A DNA stretch of 38,871 nucleotides from Phallusia fumigata (Eukaryota > Chordata > Ascidiacea > Phlebobranchia > Ascidiidae): contig QXVZ01029709.1 of the NCBI GenBank assembly GCA_008931825.1, forward strand, positions 1-38,871. The letters are read 5' to 3'. Shown in pieces: positions 24,001 through 34,998 of this stretch; position 1 is the first letter of the stretch; each line of letters begins with the position of its first letter. The notes under the pieces were generated by a model. It did no database searches. It was not told where the DNA came from and saw nothing but the letters and a program-made list of their open reading frames with translations. Position numbers and translations under genes: made by a program.

Positions 24001-27000
24001 TACTTTTCACTCAGTCATTTTTCCGCCCTTCCGCCGCTTTAAGGCAAACCCGGAAAAAAAACGTTCTAAAGTAAATTAAAATGGCGAATTTACTAAATGA
24101 AAGTTCAAATGTAAATTATTAGGTTGCAACCCAAACACAATTCAGATAAACATGCGCACATTTATTTAGTTATATTGACGCACCGACACTTGCGACTTTT
24201 CTTACATTTGCGCGCTGGTTTTAGAACGAGTTTGCGTGTCCATTATTTTAAGACAACTTTACAACAGGCAAATATGTTTTGGACGTTATCTAAACAAATT
24301 GGTTAACTGGATGAAACACGTTTAAAACCCGCTTAAGGCGGCGTGCCTGCGTACAACCCTTCGCGCCTATGAAACTTTAGTTAATTTTCGGACCCAACCA
24401 CCCTCAGTCCTCTAAATCTGTGTTTCGACGTGGGAACTTGAAAATCTGTGAAAAACCTGGATCGACTGCGTCCCGCCTCTGCTATCGAGTTGTCGGCATG
24501 TAAGCTGACTTCTCATGCATTCCCTCTCGATGTCTGGCAAAAATAAAGAAACCATCGAACAGTAAAGAAATCAAAACGTCGTGGTGAAATATTGGAACCG
24601 AATAAAGGCCTCAAACGATTTTTCTGCTCTTTTAGACCTTCTAATTGCAAAGCCTTAGATTCTTGCGAGCCTTATTGTCTAAATTTAGTTTTTTGTGCAT
24701 TTTTTCCATGTGCAATTGCGATCTTTTCCGATGCGCAGACGAAGAGTTCTTGGTCTCTCGAAGGGCCTAGAAGAGGTTGGCACAGTCCGTTGGGAATTGG
24801 CCCTTTGTCTTCTGCTCGCTTGGGTGATCTGCTACTTCTGTATATGGAAGGGTGTGAAGTCAACTGGAAAGGTACCATCAAGTTTGCTAATCATTCTATT
24901 ATTTTACCTTTCATTCTATTGTTTAGGCGTGCTCGATCAAGCCTAGGCATTTGTACTTACACAACTCTTCTGTACTTCATCGTACGTCATTATTGACGCA
25001 TAGCATCGACGCATATAGTTACGTCATAACGGTGCCAAAACGACACGTATAATTTATCTTGGAATGGCATTTTGTACTCGCCACAAAAATTGTTTTTACG
25101 CTTGTGTATTTCTCACTTAGGCTTAGATAACTGCTTAATCTTCACTAAAAAAATTAGCCTTTTTAACCAACCCAACTAGCTTACAGTAGTAAAAATGTTA
25201 AATAACGCATAATTTTGTGTTGTAAATAAGATTATGTTTCTTTTTAACCCAAGACAAAACAAGGACATTTTTTAGAAATAAGAGTAATACATTTTTCTGA
25301 GACATTGCCGCCCAACATGGGGACTAATCTTAGAAATAAGGACGATATGGTAAGCCATATCCTAAGTTCCTAACGGCCGTTGTGTTAACGGAAAGCGCGG
25401 AAACTCGTGTAAAATATGATATTGATGAATTACTTGACTAAGCTTGCGGTGGATGGGCCTTTACACTAAAGCGTCAGGCTGTCAAATTACCGTGCCCTTT
25501 TTTTGTTTCTTTGGTTGGTCGAGCTAGGAATACCAACAGTTATGTTTGCAGACCGGGGAACGCAATATTTTTTCGCTCAGTTAAATCCAGTATGATGTTA
25601 GCAATANTTTTTTGTTTCTTTGGTTGGTCGAGCTAGGAATACCAACAGTTATGTTTGCAGACCGGGGAACGCAATATTTTTTCGCTCAGTTAAATCCAGT
25701 ATGATGTTAGCAATATGATGTTTTAGATAAGCCAATGTCTCCTTATTTATATGCTTTAGTTGCCTACGTTTTCATTATCATACACAAAAAAACGGTTTTG
25801 AACTACTTAAGGGTGCATGATTCGTCCTGGGTATATTTGCGCCCCTTATATTGACCGGATAAGTTACTAATTTAATTAGTACCTCATAAAAGTGGTAACA
25901 GGTTTTCTGGAGGCATATTTTAGACATTCAGATTACAATCCTTGCATTCTTCCACTAGGTGGTGTACTTCACAGCAACATTTCCCTTCCTGATGTTGATA
26001 ATCCTTCTCATTCGTGGCGTGACACTTCCTGGAGCTGCAAATGGCATCCGATTTTATCTCACTCCAGACATGTCCAAGCTTTCTGATCCGCAGGTTTGTT
26101 GATTCATGGAGTTCGGTTGATTTCGGAAAAGTTTCAATAATAACCCCAGACCCGAATAATGTAATATGGTCAGCAGAATTAGTTCTTTTGGTGGATAAAA
26201 AGTCATATAATTATTTCACTGCTTCCACGAATGGGACACCTGTTGTTTTGTTAGCTTTTCTTTTGTAAAAAATACAGTAAAAGTCAGTGTGTTGCAACGA
26301 CTACTCTGCTCCTATTTACAACATTGTCTACAGTACGTTGCATGTAAATTAGGTCTGTTAAAGGGCGAATGTGTTGTTGAATTAATTACTGAAACCACAT
26401 TGAAAAGGTCGTTTAGAGTTGGTTATCCAGTTTGCAGCGGTTTGACCAAAGGTCCCTGCAGGTCAATGTGTTGACTAGTGTGGCTATAGGGTGTTAATCA
26501 TAGGCATGATTTGAAAAATGGCGTGGTTGGATTTGACAATCGTGTTCTTTACTTTTTGTTGAAATTTTTTTGCGAATCTAAAAACTCGCCATGCCCTATC
26601 AACCACTACCAACTAGCAATTGCATACCTGGGGGAACGTTTATGTCCGTGGAAACAATTACGTATTGGAATGCTGAAGAAATTAGGGACCCGCTGTAACG
26701 TAGGCATTTTTTCAAATTCATTATACACACGGGTTGTGTATCAGGCAATTTTCCATCACCACGGATTAGAAATAACCGTCTAGACTTTTTCCCAAACTAG
26801 GCATACCAACTGGCCCCAATCGCACAACCTCGGGGCAACTTACGGGCTTTCAGGCTATCTTAAATCGAACATCGTACATGTTAAACTAGTTTGTTTACAC
26901 CCTTCAAGGCAGAAAGTTTTTCAAATGTGAGCATGGACAGGCTCAACGATTTGCATTTTAAAACTTTTTTACAAAATTTTTACGCTTTTATTTTTGCTGC

Positions 27001-30000
27001 ATGTGAAGCTTCGAGACCTTATTCGAAAGAAAATTTTTTTTTGAAAAATTCGAAATTTTTTTTTTTTTTTGCAAAATGGTTGAATAATATTTCTACTCCA
27101 AACCCAGACATCACGTAACGCTCAGCGGTTTAAATTAACACACAGTTCCCACAGGATTTCCAGTGAGCCTTCGGTCGATGCGAGTTTTCTCCAATGATTG
27201 CCGGAAAATGGTAATTCATGGCGCCGATTGTGGTTGGATTTACGAAACTGCAATCCTGCTAAAGTTGAAACGTATGCACAAAATTATGCACAATAATAGG
27301 GCTCGTTCTAATTGGGAACGAAACTGCTGCCATCTAGAGGCAAAAAGCAGATTTCATGTTAAAGGCAATTTGAAAATCTTTTTTAGATGCTTTTTTGTAT
27401 CTATTGCCTTGTTGTCATTAGGCTTTGGCGCAGCGTCAGACATTTAATCTTCTTAGTGCTACTTGTCTTGGCAAACTACCAACTACGTATTTTCACGAAC
27501 ATCCGCACGGAATGTTTCTCGAAAACAACCTGATAACCGCCTGCAATCGTTTGGAAGATTACATTTTAATAGTGCAATCATCGAGAGTTTATTTTTATCA
27601 CCGAGCTTGGAAGGTTGGAAAACCACCAGCTTCTCATCGTCCTTCAGGCGACCTCATTAATTACAGTGACCTGTCACGCTACAGAAAGGTCACGGCCATA
27701 GGCTTACCCGGTCACGGAACCCATTTGCAGTCCAACAAAAAACAAAAGCAATGCGTCCTTTTCGAAGTGACGACGACACACAGCGCAACTGTGATCGAAC
27801 GATGGTGTCACAACAGCCGTTGGTGACGTCATAGACGTGTAGCACAAAGGCATTGTGCAAGGTCAATGGGCCAAGGACAAAAGTTTGCTGAAAAACGTAG
27901 CAGTTATCCCACGTTCATAGTTTGGGCTTCGAAACCATTTACTCCGAACTAATCTTGCATTTCACGATAAGAAGCCACAACTCCTTTCGTGGTTTTAGCA
28001 AGCAATGCAGTTTGCTTAGTAAGCGTCAATTCTTCACCTCAAACGCTACATTCGACCTTTGGAAAGGTGCGACTGCATTGATAAAGCTGGTTTAAAGTTA
28101 TTCTTGTGCAGTCAACTGTAACAACTGTAAGTGGTCAGAATCCATTTTTGCATTGGTACTTATAACATTTTTAATGGATTGTACAAAAAGTTTTGGCCAT
28201 ATTCTTTTTAGCCATTTGTTGCGTTACGTTTTTAAATTCGCCTAAAGTATTAGCTAAAATTGAAAATCGATGCAACGATTTCCTTTCGTCACTACTTGCA
28301 AATTAAAATTCTAAATTAAAAAATTAAATTCGTTGTTTAATGTCAATTGAATTTCGAAACGCAATTTGGCTTCTAAGAGGATTAGGCTTTGTTCTTTATA
28401 ATTAAGTCTTCCTTGTTGCTCAGTCACCCAAAATCGATTTTACTCAGACACCAATGACAAGTGATTGAAAGCGCCGGTTGAATTATATTGTGATTATTAC
28501 GTCACATTGTGTACCCCACAGGTCTGGATCGATGCTGGAACTCAGATCTTCTTCTCGTTTGCCATCTGTCTTGGTGCTCTCGTTTCTCTCGGAAGCTACA
28601 ACAAGTTCAACAACAACTGCTATAAGGTGACTACACAGTTCCAGATGCGACATTACAACTCTTGTGGCGTCGTTTGTAAGATAAGCATGGTTTGTTCTGG
28701 AGATAAGTCGGACAGACTCATATCCGAATACTCGACACCGAGTATCGTCGTTTTTGATGCTCGGTACTCGTCCAAGCATTACAAGTGAGTCGAAGAGAAT
28801 CAAAAGTAATGCGCGGTGCCCGACCAGAATTCGATGGCATTGATTAGGAATGGGCATTTATTTACGACTCAAAAACAACCTTTCTCCCCTGTAATTGGCA
28901 AATTCAAAATACAGTACATCGAAAGCACCTCTCTGAAAGATGAAAAGCGAAAATGCAAAAGTGTTAAATTCAAATTTACAGATAGAGGACGGCTGAATAT
29001 TTGTATGTGATTTTATCGTCTGGTTTCAGGAAATATTAACCAAAAAATGCCTTTTAGCCCCATTTTTACTTTTTCTTCTTAACTTTTTAGGATTGCATCA
29101 TTCTTAGTTTGGTAAACTCGGGCACAAGCTTCATCAGTGGGTTTGCAATCTTCAGTGTGCTCGGTTTTATGGCACAGGAACAAGGAGTCGATGTCTCGGA
29201 GGTAGCAGAATCAGGTTGGTTTAATCATTAACGAGATGTTGTTGAAGTTATCTTACGAATTGGTTTGCTTTGACTCAACTTTGCCGCGCTAACATGAAAA
29301 TACTCTAGGTTTTGCTGCCTGATGTTTATAAAGATTTTGCTGCTCTCTAAGTTCCTCCCATTTACCAGACTTGCTAACGTCCTACCGTTGTGTTGCCACT
29401 GTCCGCAAAGTAAAAATAATTCCTAATTTTTTTAAAAACGCGCACAAACGTGTACACATTTCGAGTTGCAGAAAAACGTGAAATTTTGTAAAGGTTACAT
29501 AGCAGCACTTTGATAACGATATGTATTTAATGTTATGTAATACCTATAGGACCCGGCTTGGCATTCATTGCTTATCCGAAAGCCATCACTCTCATGCCTG
29601 CATCGACGGTATGGGCAATCCTCTTCTTCATTATGCTTCTACTGCTTGGACTCGACAGTCAGGTAAGCCGACAAGTTTTAATTGAAACTCTTTTTTTAGT
29701 AGTGTTTGCTGACAAACTTGGAGAACTTCAAGTAATATTTTCAAAAGCTGAGTCCAACGTATAGTGTTTTTGTGTTTCCTATGTTGTCAATTATATTTTT
29801 CCGGGGTTGTAGGTGTGCCGCCTAACTTTAAAAGTTTATAAATGTCATGTGAGTGAAAGAATTCCGCATGGGCAATGTAGTGTAGGTTTCACAGCTTTGT
29901 GGATAGAAGCTGGCAACAAGCCACATTTTTCGACGAAACATCTGCTATTTTCTCTGTTGTATGCAAATGTTGTGGCTTTTGAAATAGAACCGTGACGGCG

Positions 30001-33000
30001 TTTAAAACGTTGTGACTTCCGTAAAAAAATGTGTTTTGGCTGCCAAACCAGCAATGTTGTGCCTCCATAAACGAGCAAATGTGGTGGAAGCCATATTTGT
30101 GCTTTTAATTTAGGATAACTATCATACAACAGTTTGAGAACCCCGGTGATTTTATTTTACCAATATAACTAATGGACNGGTTTGCAATCTTCAGCGTACT
30201 CGGTTTTATGGCACAGGAACAAGGAGTCGATGTCTCTGAGGTAGCAGAATCAGGTCAGTTTAATCATTAACGAGATTTTGTCGAAATTCCCTTACGAATT
30301 GGTTTGCTTTGACTCAATTTGCCGCGCAAATTTACCTGAAAATACCCCAGGTTTTGCTGCCTGATGTTTATGAAGATTTTGCTGCTCTCTAATTTCCTCC
30401 TATTTACCAGACTTACTAACGTCCAACCGTTGTGTTGCCACTGACCGCAAAGTAAAAATAATTCCTATTTTTTTAAAAAGCGCACAAACGTATACACATT
30501 TCGAGTTGCAAAAAAACGTGAAATTTTGTAAAGGTTACATAGCAGCACTTTGATAACGATATGTATTTAATGTTATGTAATACCTATAGGACCCGGCTTG
30601 GCATTCATTGCTTATCCGAAGGCCATCACTCTCATGCCTGCATCGACGGTATGGGCAATCCTCTTCTTCATCATGCTTCTACTGCTCGGACTCGACAGTC
30701 AGGTAACTATTCTTTGATTTAAGGTTTTGTCGACAAGTTTAAATTCAAACCCTTTTTAGTAGTGTTTGCTAACAAAATTCTTCAAGTAATATTTTCAAAA
30801 ACTGTGTCCAACGTATAGTTTTTGTGTTTCCTATGTTGTCAATTACATTTTTCCGGGGTTGTAGGTGTGCCGCCTAACTTTAAAAGTTTATAAATGTTAT
30901 GTGAGTGAAAGAATTCCGCATGGGCAATGTAGTGTAGGTTTCACAGCTTTGTGGACAGAAGCTGGCAGCAAGCAACATTTTTCGACGAAACTTCTGCTAT
31001 TTCCTCTGTTGTATGCAAATGTTGTGTCGTTTGAAATAGAACCATGACGGCGTTTAAAACGTTGTGACTTCCGTAAAAAAATGTGTTATGGCTGCCAAAC
31101 CAGCAATGTTGTACCTCCATGAACGAGCAAATCTGGCGGAAGCCATATTTGTGCTTTTAATTTAGGATAACTATCATACAATAGTTTGAGAACCCCAGTG
31201 ATTTTATTTTACCAATATAACTAATGGACAATGTGATATTAGTTCGTAACATAAAATTGTCACCTTTTTCGCAGTTTGTCGAAACCGAGGGTTTTATTAC
31301 GTCATTCGTCGATCTTTTTCCAAGGCAACTGCGCAGAGGTTACAACCGGGAGATCTTTATCGCCATCACGTGTGCAGTTTCTTATCTGATAGGCCTGACT
31401 ATGGTCACCAACGTAAGAAAATCGTTACAGCATTTGTTAGTTATGGGTCCCTCCATAAAGGGGATAAATGTTGTTTTAATTTTTTTTCGTCCAACGTCGA
31501 TTTGTTACTCCCTTCAGGTCAATAGGAAATCGTTTAATTTCTTTTATTTTTCACTTGTAGTAAATGATCAAGTTCATCTTAACCGTCAACTCCAGTTGAC
31601 CCCTTGGTTAACCGACAGGCCCAAAAAACTGACAATTAAGTAAAGCGATATTTATGTTTCTGGGTTTAGAACCACCGATTTTAGGGGTCGTCATGTATGT
31701 TCAATGGCGACATGAAGAACGCCACCTCTCAGTTTTAATTGTTGTGCTCAATACGTTATCATCATGTGTATGTTTGAAACTTGGGTGCGCATCCTTCATC
31801 ACTGAAAGGCCAAAAGATTTATTTAATCTGATTAGACCCAGATCGCATTTTCATTTAACATGTAGGTCGATTTCGTTTTATTGCATAATAAAACCGCTAG
31901 TATCATGGGCATTTCGTCCGCAAAAGAAAGAAGGTTGCCTTCTAACGTCATTGTTACAACATCTTTTTTTTGCGCAATACACTTAACTGTGCGGAAACAA
32001 AAGAAATTGGAATCGCGGGTTCTGCACTGATATGGTTTCCCGGGCCACATGTTGACACCCCTACTCTAAATTCAAACAACATCACGGTGCCATGGCGTAC
32101 CCCTCCCCCCACAAAACCACAAACTAAACCAACTAGGTGTCATAATGTAGCCTACCAAACAAATTTATAACAACGTGTATTACATTGCAGGGTGGAATGT
32201 ACGTCTTTCAGTTATTTGATTATTATGCTGCCAGTGGCGTCTGCCTGTTGTGGGTGGCCTTTTTCGAAACTTTTACCATTGCTTGGCTTTATGGTGAGTA
32301 ACCAACGTTACTTAGAGCTAAAACTTTTGATTTATCGTACACCAGTTTAGTTTGGATTTTGTTTTAAAAATCAGTTCAGTCCCAATCAGATAAATTAGAC
32401 CAAAAATTGTTAGTCTGTCGAAGTACATGCGGTTGTTAAAAATTTGAGTAAATTTTGCTATTCCAACATTTTGTCATAATTGTCACATCAGTTGGTGATA
32501 CGCCGTAACACCATGTTGTTATATGTTTAGGTGCCGAGCGAATGTGGGTGAATATTACTCGGATGATTGGATACCGTCCCATACCCATCATGAAATATAT
32601 CTGGATCATTGGGACCCCACTTTTGACCACAGTAAGTTAAATATTTTGTTGTTTTTAAAATCTAACTGTAGAGTCGAAAAACGAATATTGTTTTGTTTAA
32701 AATTTATTCAATTTTAAAATTCGTCACATGTTTTATCAGGCAACCTTCTTTTACGCCATGATCAAATTCGAGCCACTCGTTTACAACAAGACTTATGTGT
32801 ATCCCGAATGGGGAACTGCCATTGGTTTTGTGTTGGCAGCAAGCTCCATGGTCATCATACCCATATACGCTGTTTACCGTTTTATCACTGCGTCTGGAAG
32901 TTTTACCGAGGTAACTACAAAGTATTTGTAAAAAAGATTCAGAAGTGTTCTTTCTGTTGACATGGGTTGGCTTGTAAACGGCAATGAAGAAACTAGCAAA

Positions 33001-33437
33001 CGTTGGGGCCATTTCACATGATTCAAACTTCGTGAAAGCAAGCCTAAAAAATAACCAATTTCGTTTTAGACGTACTTTGAAAGTAAAGTTCAACTTATTT
33101 GTTGAAAATCAAAATTTAAATTCGTTAAGGTGTGGATGCACTGTCACTTTCCTGTTTTATCTGACAGAGACTTAACATGTTGATTACACCCCAACTACGC
33201 CGAAGTCACTGTGACTACAGACGTGATGATAAAGCACAGATGCACTCCCAGCTTCGAAAGGTCTTCGGATCCTGCGCCCCCAACGCGTACGAACCTGATG
33301 ACGTAGAAGTGGTACAGGCCGTCACTGTCAAGTCTATCCACCTCTCATCCGATTATAGGGCGGGTGAAAATGTTTCCAACACGAGCGACCCACCGGCTTA
33401 CGACACTGTGGGGAATTACCCCAACACTGCATTTTAG
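15083..33437 (+). CDS. SLC6A6: SLC6 Na+/Cl- coupled transporter, taurine-transporter-like
   Basis: Plasma-membrane symporter of the SLC6A6/A8/A11-13 branch, taking up taurine, creatine, betaine or GABA-like substrates with Na+ and Cl-. Exons: 15083-15175, 19650-19863, 20570-20701, 21768-22083 (or its copy 23286-23601), 24739-24871, 25959-26093, 28522-28626, 29091-29214, 29550-29662 (copy 30590-30702), 31275-31412, 32191-32293, 32531-32631, 32740-32910, 33168-33437; phases fit and give 715 aa. Hallmarks: TM1 [33 protein letters not shown], large glycosylated EL2 with [74 protein letters not shown]. Gly at about residue 83 (AGGFVGLGN), where GABA transporters have Glu, and [21 protein letters not shown] favour taurine or creatine over GABA transport. 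An acidic, Ser-rich N-terminus of about 70 residues precedes TM1. Substrate is not proven by sequence. Confidence 0.92.
16129..16167. repeat. Short inverted repeat in SLC6 intron 1
   Basis: The 11-base arm TTTGGTTTTGG (16129-16139) is perfectly complementary to CCAAAACCAAA (16157-16167), with a 17-base centre that itself repeats GGAACCAAA-like units. It could fold as a hairpin. It may be low-complexity drift; no function is apparent. Confidence 0.6.
16830..16946. other. Assembly gap (run of N)
   Basis: 117 consecutive N bases inside SLC6 intron 1. The sequence right of the gap is the redundant neurochondrin fragment, so the gap marks the left edge of a misplaced or redundant contig. Confidence 0.99.
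16947..18494 (-). pseudogene. NCDN: Redundant partial copy of neurochondrin exon 1 (likely assembly artefact)
   Basis: This block matches 760-2307 at a constant offset of 16187 bp with no difference that I found, and its translation is the same as the neurochondrin copy from residue 60 onward. It is bounded on the left by the N run ending at 16946 and on the right by a single N at 18495. It lacks the start codon and first 59 residues and includes the end of exon 1 with its donor. It lies on the opposite strand inside intron 1 of the SLC6 gene. Identity in a region where other repeated pieces differ by many SNPs, plus N at both edges, argues for the same contig being placed twice rather than a true duplicated gene. 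Confidence 0.85.
19069..19516. mobile_element. hAT-type MITE, family 1 copy A
   Basis: Terminal inverted repeats are CAGGGGTGTGCAACC at the left and the complement of CGGGGGTGTGCGACC at the right. The 8-bp target duplication ACCTAGAC is exact (19061-19068 and 19517-19524), the size expected for hAT elements. No transposase frame is present, so it is non-autonomous. Bases 19072-19184 are repeated exactly as 19186-19298 around an N at 19185, an assembly duplication; the real element is about 334 bp. The same family recurs at 34229-34520. Confidence 0.82.
19947..20188. mobile_element. hAT-type MITE, family 2
   Basis: A 242-bp element in SLC6 intron 2, starting CAGCCAAACTAGGGGTCGCG and ending with the complement of CAGGGCTTCCCAAACTTTTT; the ends are imperfect inverted repeats of the hAT CAG...CTG type. 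An exact 8-bp target duplication CCCTAGAC flanks it (19939-19946 and 20189-20196). It has no coding capacity. Its interior repeats the AGGGGTCGC motif near 20135. Confidence 0.72.
21343..24433. repeat. 1.5-kb near-duplicate around N at 22908, containing SLC6 exon 4 twice
   Basis: 21343-22907 and 22909-24433 are colinear copies with SNPs and small indels; both contain exon 4 (316 bp, same splice sites, phase 1 in, phase 2 out) and flanking intron. The encoded exons differ by Ser versus Ala at about residue 223 in the second extracellular loop. The junction falls exactly on an N. Using both exons in one transcript would break frame (316 is not a multiple of three). Two haplotypes joined in tandem is the simplest reading. 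Confidence 0.88.
25499..25715. repeat. 108-bp duplicate around N at 25607
   Basis: 25499-25606 and 25608-25715 appear identical and are separated by one N, within SLC6 intron 5. The pattern matches an unmerged contig overlap. No exon is involved. Confidence 0.85.
26094..28521. other. SLC6 intron 6 (2.4 kb), no further gene seen
   Basis: This intron separates exons 6 and 7. It holds AT-rich sequence, including a 15-base T run ending at 27070. A 133-codon open frame at 27425-27826 has no recognisable motif and no splice support. No transposon ends or RNA genes were recognised. Confidence 0.5.
29140..31229. repeat. 1.04-kb near-duplicate around N at 30178, containing SLC6 exons 8 (part) and 9
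   Basis: 29140-30177 and 30179-31229 are diverged copies. The first copy has the full exon 8 (29091-29214) and exon 9 (29550-29662). The second begins inside exon 8 (remaining part 30179-30253) and repeats exon 9 (30590-30702). Exon 9 differences are synonymous; intronic differences include many SNPs and small indels. The break inside an exon exactly at an N shows that this is a contig join, not alternative exons. Confidence 0.88.
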
Positions 33438-34032
33438 TCCTCGTAACCTTACGTACCCCCTTCCAACTATTGTGTTGACGTCACGAGTTGTTGATGAGGT
33501 CGCAGATTTATGCGCCATAGCGTTTTTTTACTGTCCCTTATAAAAACTTGGGTTTATCAGCCCAAACTCCCAGGAACCTTTTGCTTAACTCCGGCGTACA
33601 TAACTGTACATATTCTCCCATGTGTTTTGCTTTCGCGCCTAATTTTTACTTGAGGCATTTTACAGCTGTTGATACTTTGCTGGTCTCGCGCGATTTCTAA
33701 CAGTGAATTCATCACACATCTCCTTTGATATCACTGCACAAAGTTTTTTGTACATGTCGTAAAAAGATACTCGGTTTGTACAAACGGTATTTTAGAGCCA
33801 CGTCAACAATGTAGCTTTCATAGACTTACCATGACCGGTACTGACACGAAGTCAAGTACATGTTAATTTGACTGAAAGTGACGTTTTCTGCTTCGTTGAG
33901 CTTTTTATTTTCGTTTTCATCCCAATTAACACCATCACCCCATTTCAAACCCATGTTTTCTACTTCGTGTGATCATTACTCACAACCGCATTAAACCAGG
34001 CACCTTCCGTACTATAAGTCCATACGCGTCGA

Positions 34033-34038
34033 AATAAA
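34033..34038 (+). terminator. Candidate polyadenylation signal of the SLC6 gene
   Basis: AATAAA lies about 600 bp after the SLC6 stop and upstream of the MITE. It is the first clear canonical signal that I found on this strand after the stop; the true site could differ. Confidence 0.4.
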
Positions 34039-34228
34039 TGACTAGTAACTATGTGTACGACGACATCTAGCGGACATATTTTTAACAGAAACAATTTATT
34101 CTCTCAGAAAGGTATGTTATCATATGCTAAGAAAAGTAGGGATCTAATCATTGCACGCACGAAACACAACTTTTAATTATAGTAATAATAGAAATAGAAT
34201 GAGAAAGTTGTTATTTAATTGGTTACAG

Positions 34229-34520
34229 CAGGAATGTGCATCCTTTTTTACTGGGTGGCCAAATACAATCAACCGCATAAGACCGCGGGCCGCAGTTCAT
34301 TTTAAACATGTTAGATTTTTCTTATTGGGTGATAAAGAAAGAACATTATCCGTTTTCGTCGTTCGCTTTCCTTTTTGAGCGACATTGATGATCGGTTGTG
34401 CAATCCACAAAAAGACAAGTGATACACTAACATCGTTTCGCGGGGCGAACTCTATTTAAACTCGACACCTCTTCGCGGGCGCACAATTTCTATTCGCGGG
34501 GCGCAGGTTGCACACTCCTT
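34229..34520. mobile_element. hAT-type MITE, family 1 copy B
   Basis: A 292-bp element starting CAGGAATGTGCATCCTTTTT and ending GGTTGCACACTCCTT, so its ends are imperfect inverted repeats. The flanking 8-mers GGTTACAG (34221-34228) and GGTTACGG (34521-34528) differ by one base and look like an aged target duplication. Both ends and the GGGCCGCAG-type subterminal blocks match the element at 19069-19516, in the same order. No transposase is encoded. Confidence 0.75.
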
Positions 34521-34627
34521 GGTTACGGTGCATGTGAAATGTCAACATGGAAAATCAGCTTTATATTTGACTCTGTATCTAACAGCTTTGTCCCACATAT
34601 AAGTGTTTCAATACAGTTTTCACGACC

Positions 34628-34633
34628 TTTATT
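34628..34633 (-). terminator. Candidate polyadenylation signal of SLC5A7
   Basis: On the minus strand this reads AATAAA, about 365 bp downstream of the choline transporter stop codon. Position fits a 3' UTR end; the evidence is the hexamer alone. Confidence 0.35.
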
Positions 34634-34998
34634 TTGTTAGCAAACGAATAGTTGCTACTAAAGAGTTGAATTTTTAGTCGCCTCACCGAACACACTCGAA
34701 AAGCAGTGATTGAAGGGACATTTGTTCGTGTGAGTTGGAAAACAAGTCAGAAAAATATTCCTTTTACAGTTAGTCGAACATGCGAAACAAAGACCTGTAT
34801 TTTACGACAAACGCAAAAAATGTTTTGCGGAGAGTTTATACGTGACAAAAATCACAAAATTGGTTACAATTAAATACCCCAACAATTTGCCATCAAACTG
34901 TTTAGGTCAGATTGTTGTAATAGGTTGTTTGAAGCAATAACAGCGAAGATAATGTCCCATTAAAACCCAAAATCTACCTCTGACTCCTAGCAAACCGT

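Larger units (their letters stand above)
33438..34998. other. Intergenic region between convergent SLC6 and SLC5A7 genes
   Basis: This stretch should hold the 3' UTRs of both genes, which face each other. It contains a candidate polyadenylation signal for each strand and one hAT-type MITE (34229-34520). No additional coding region was recognised. Confidence 0.6.

Noticed and set aside
27425..27826. A 133-codon open frame in SLC6 intron 6
   Set aside because: No recognisable domain, no ATG at its start, and no splice or polyadenylation context; consistent with a chance frame.
31224..31643. A 139-codon open frame as a stand-alone gene
   Set aside because: Its central part is SLC6 exon 10 (31275-31412); the remainder is intron read-through.
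32036..32062. A sequence like the right end of MITE family 1 (GGGCCACATGTTGACACCCC)
   Set aside because: No matching left end or target duplication was found nearby, so an element cannot be delimited.
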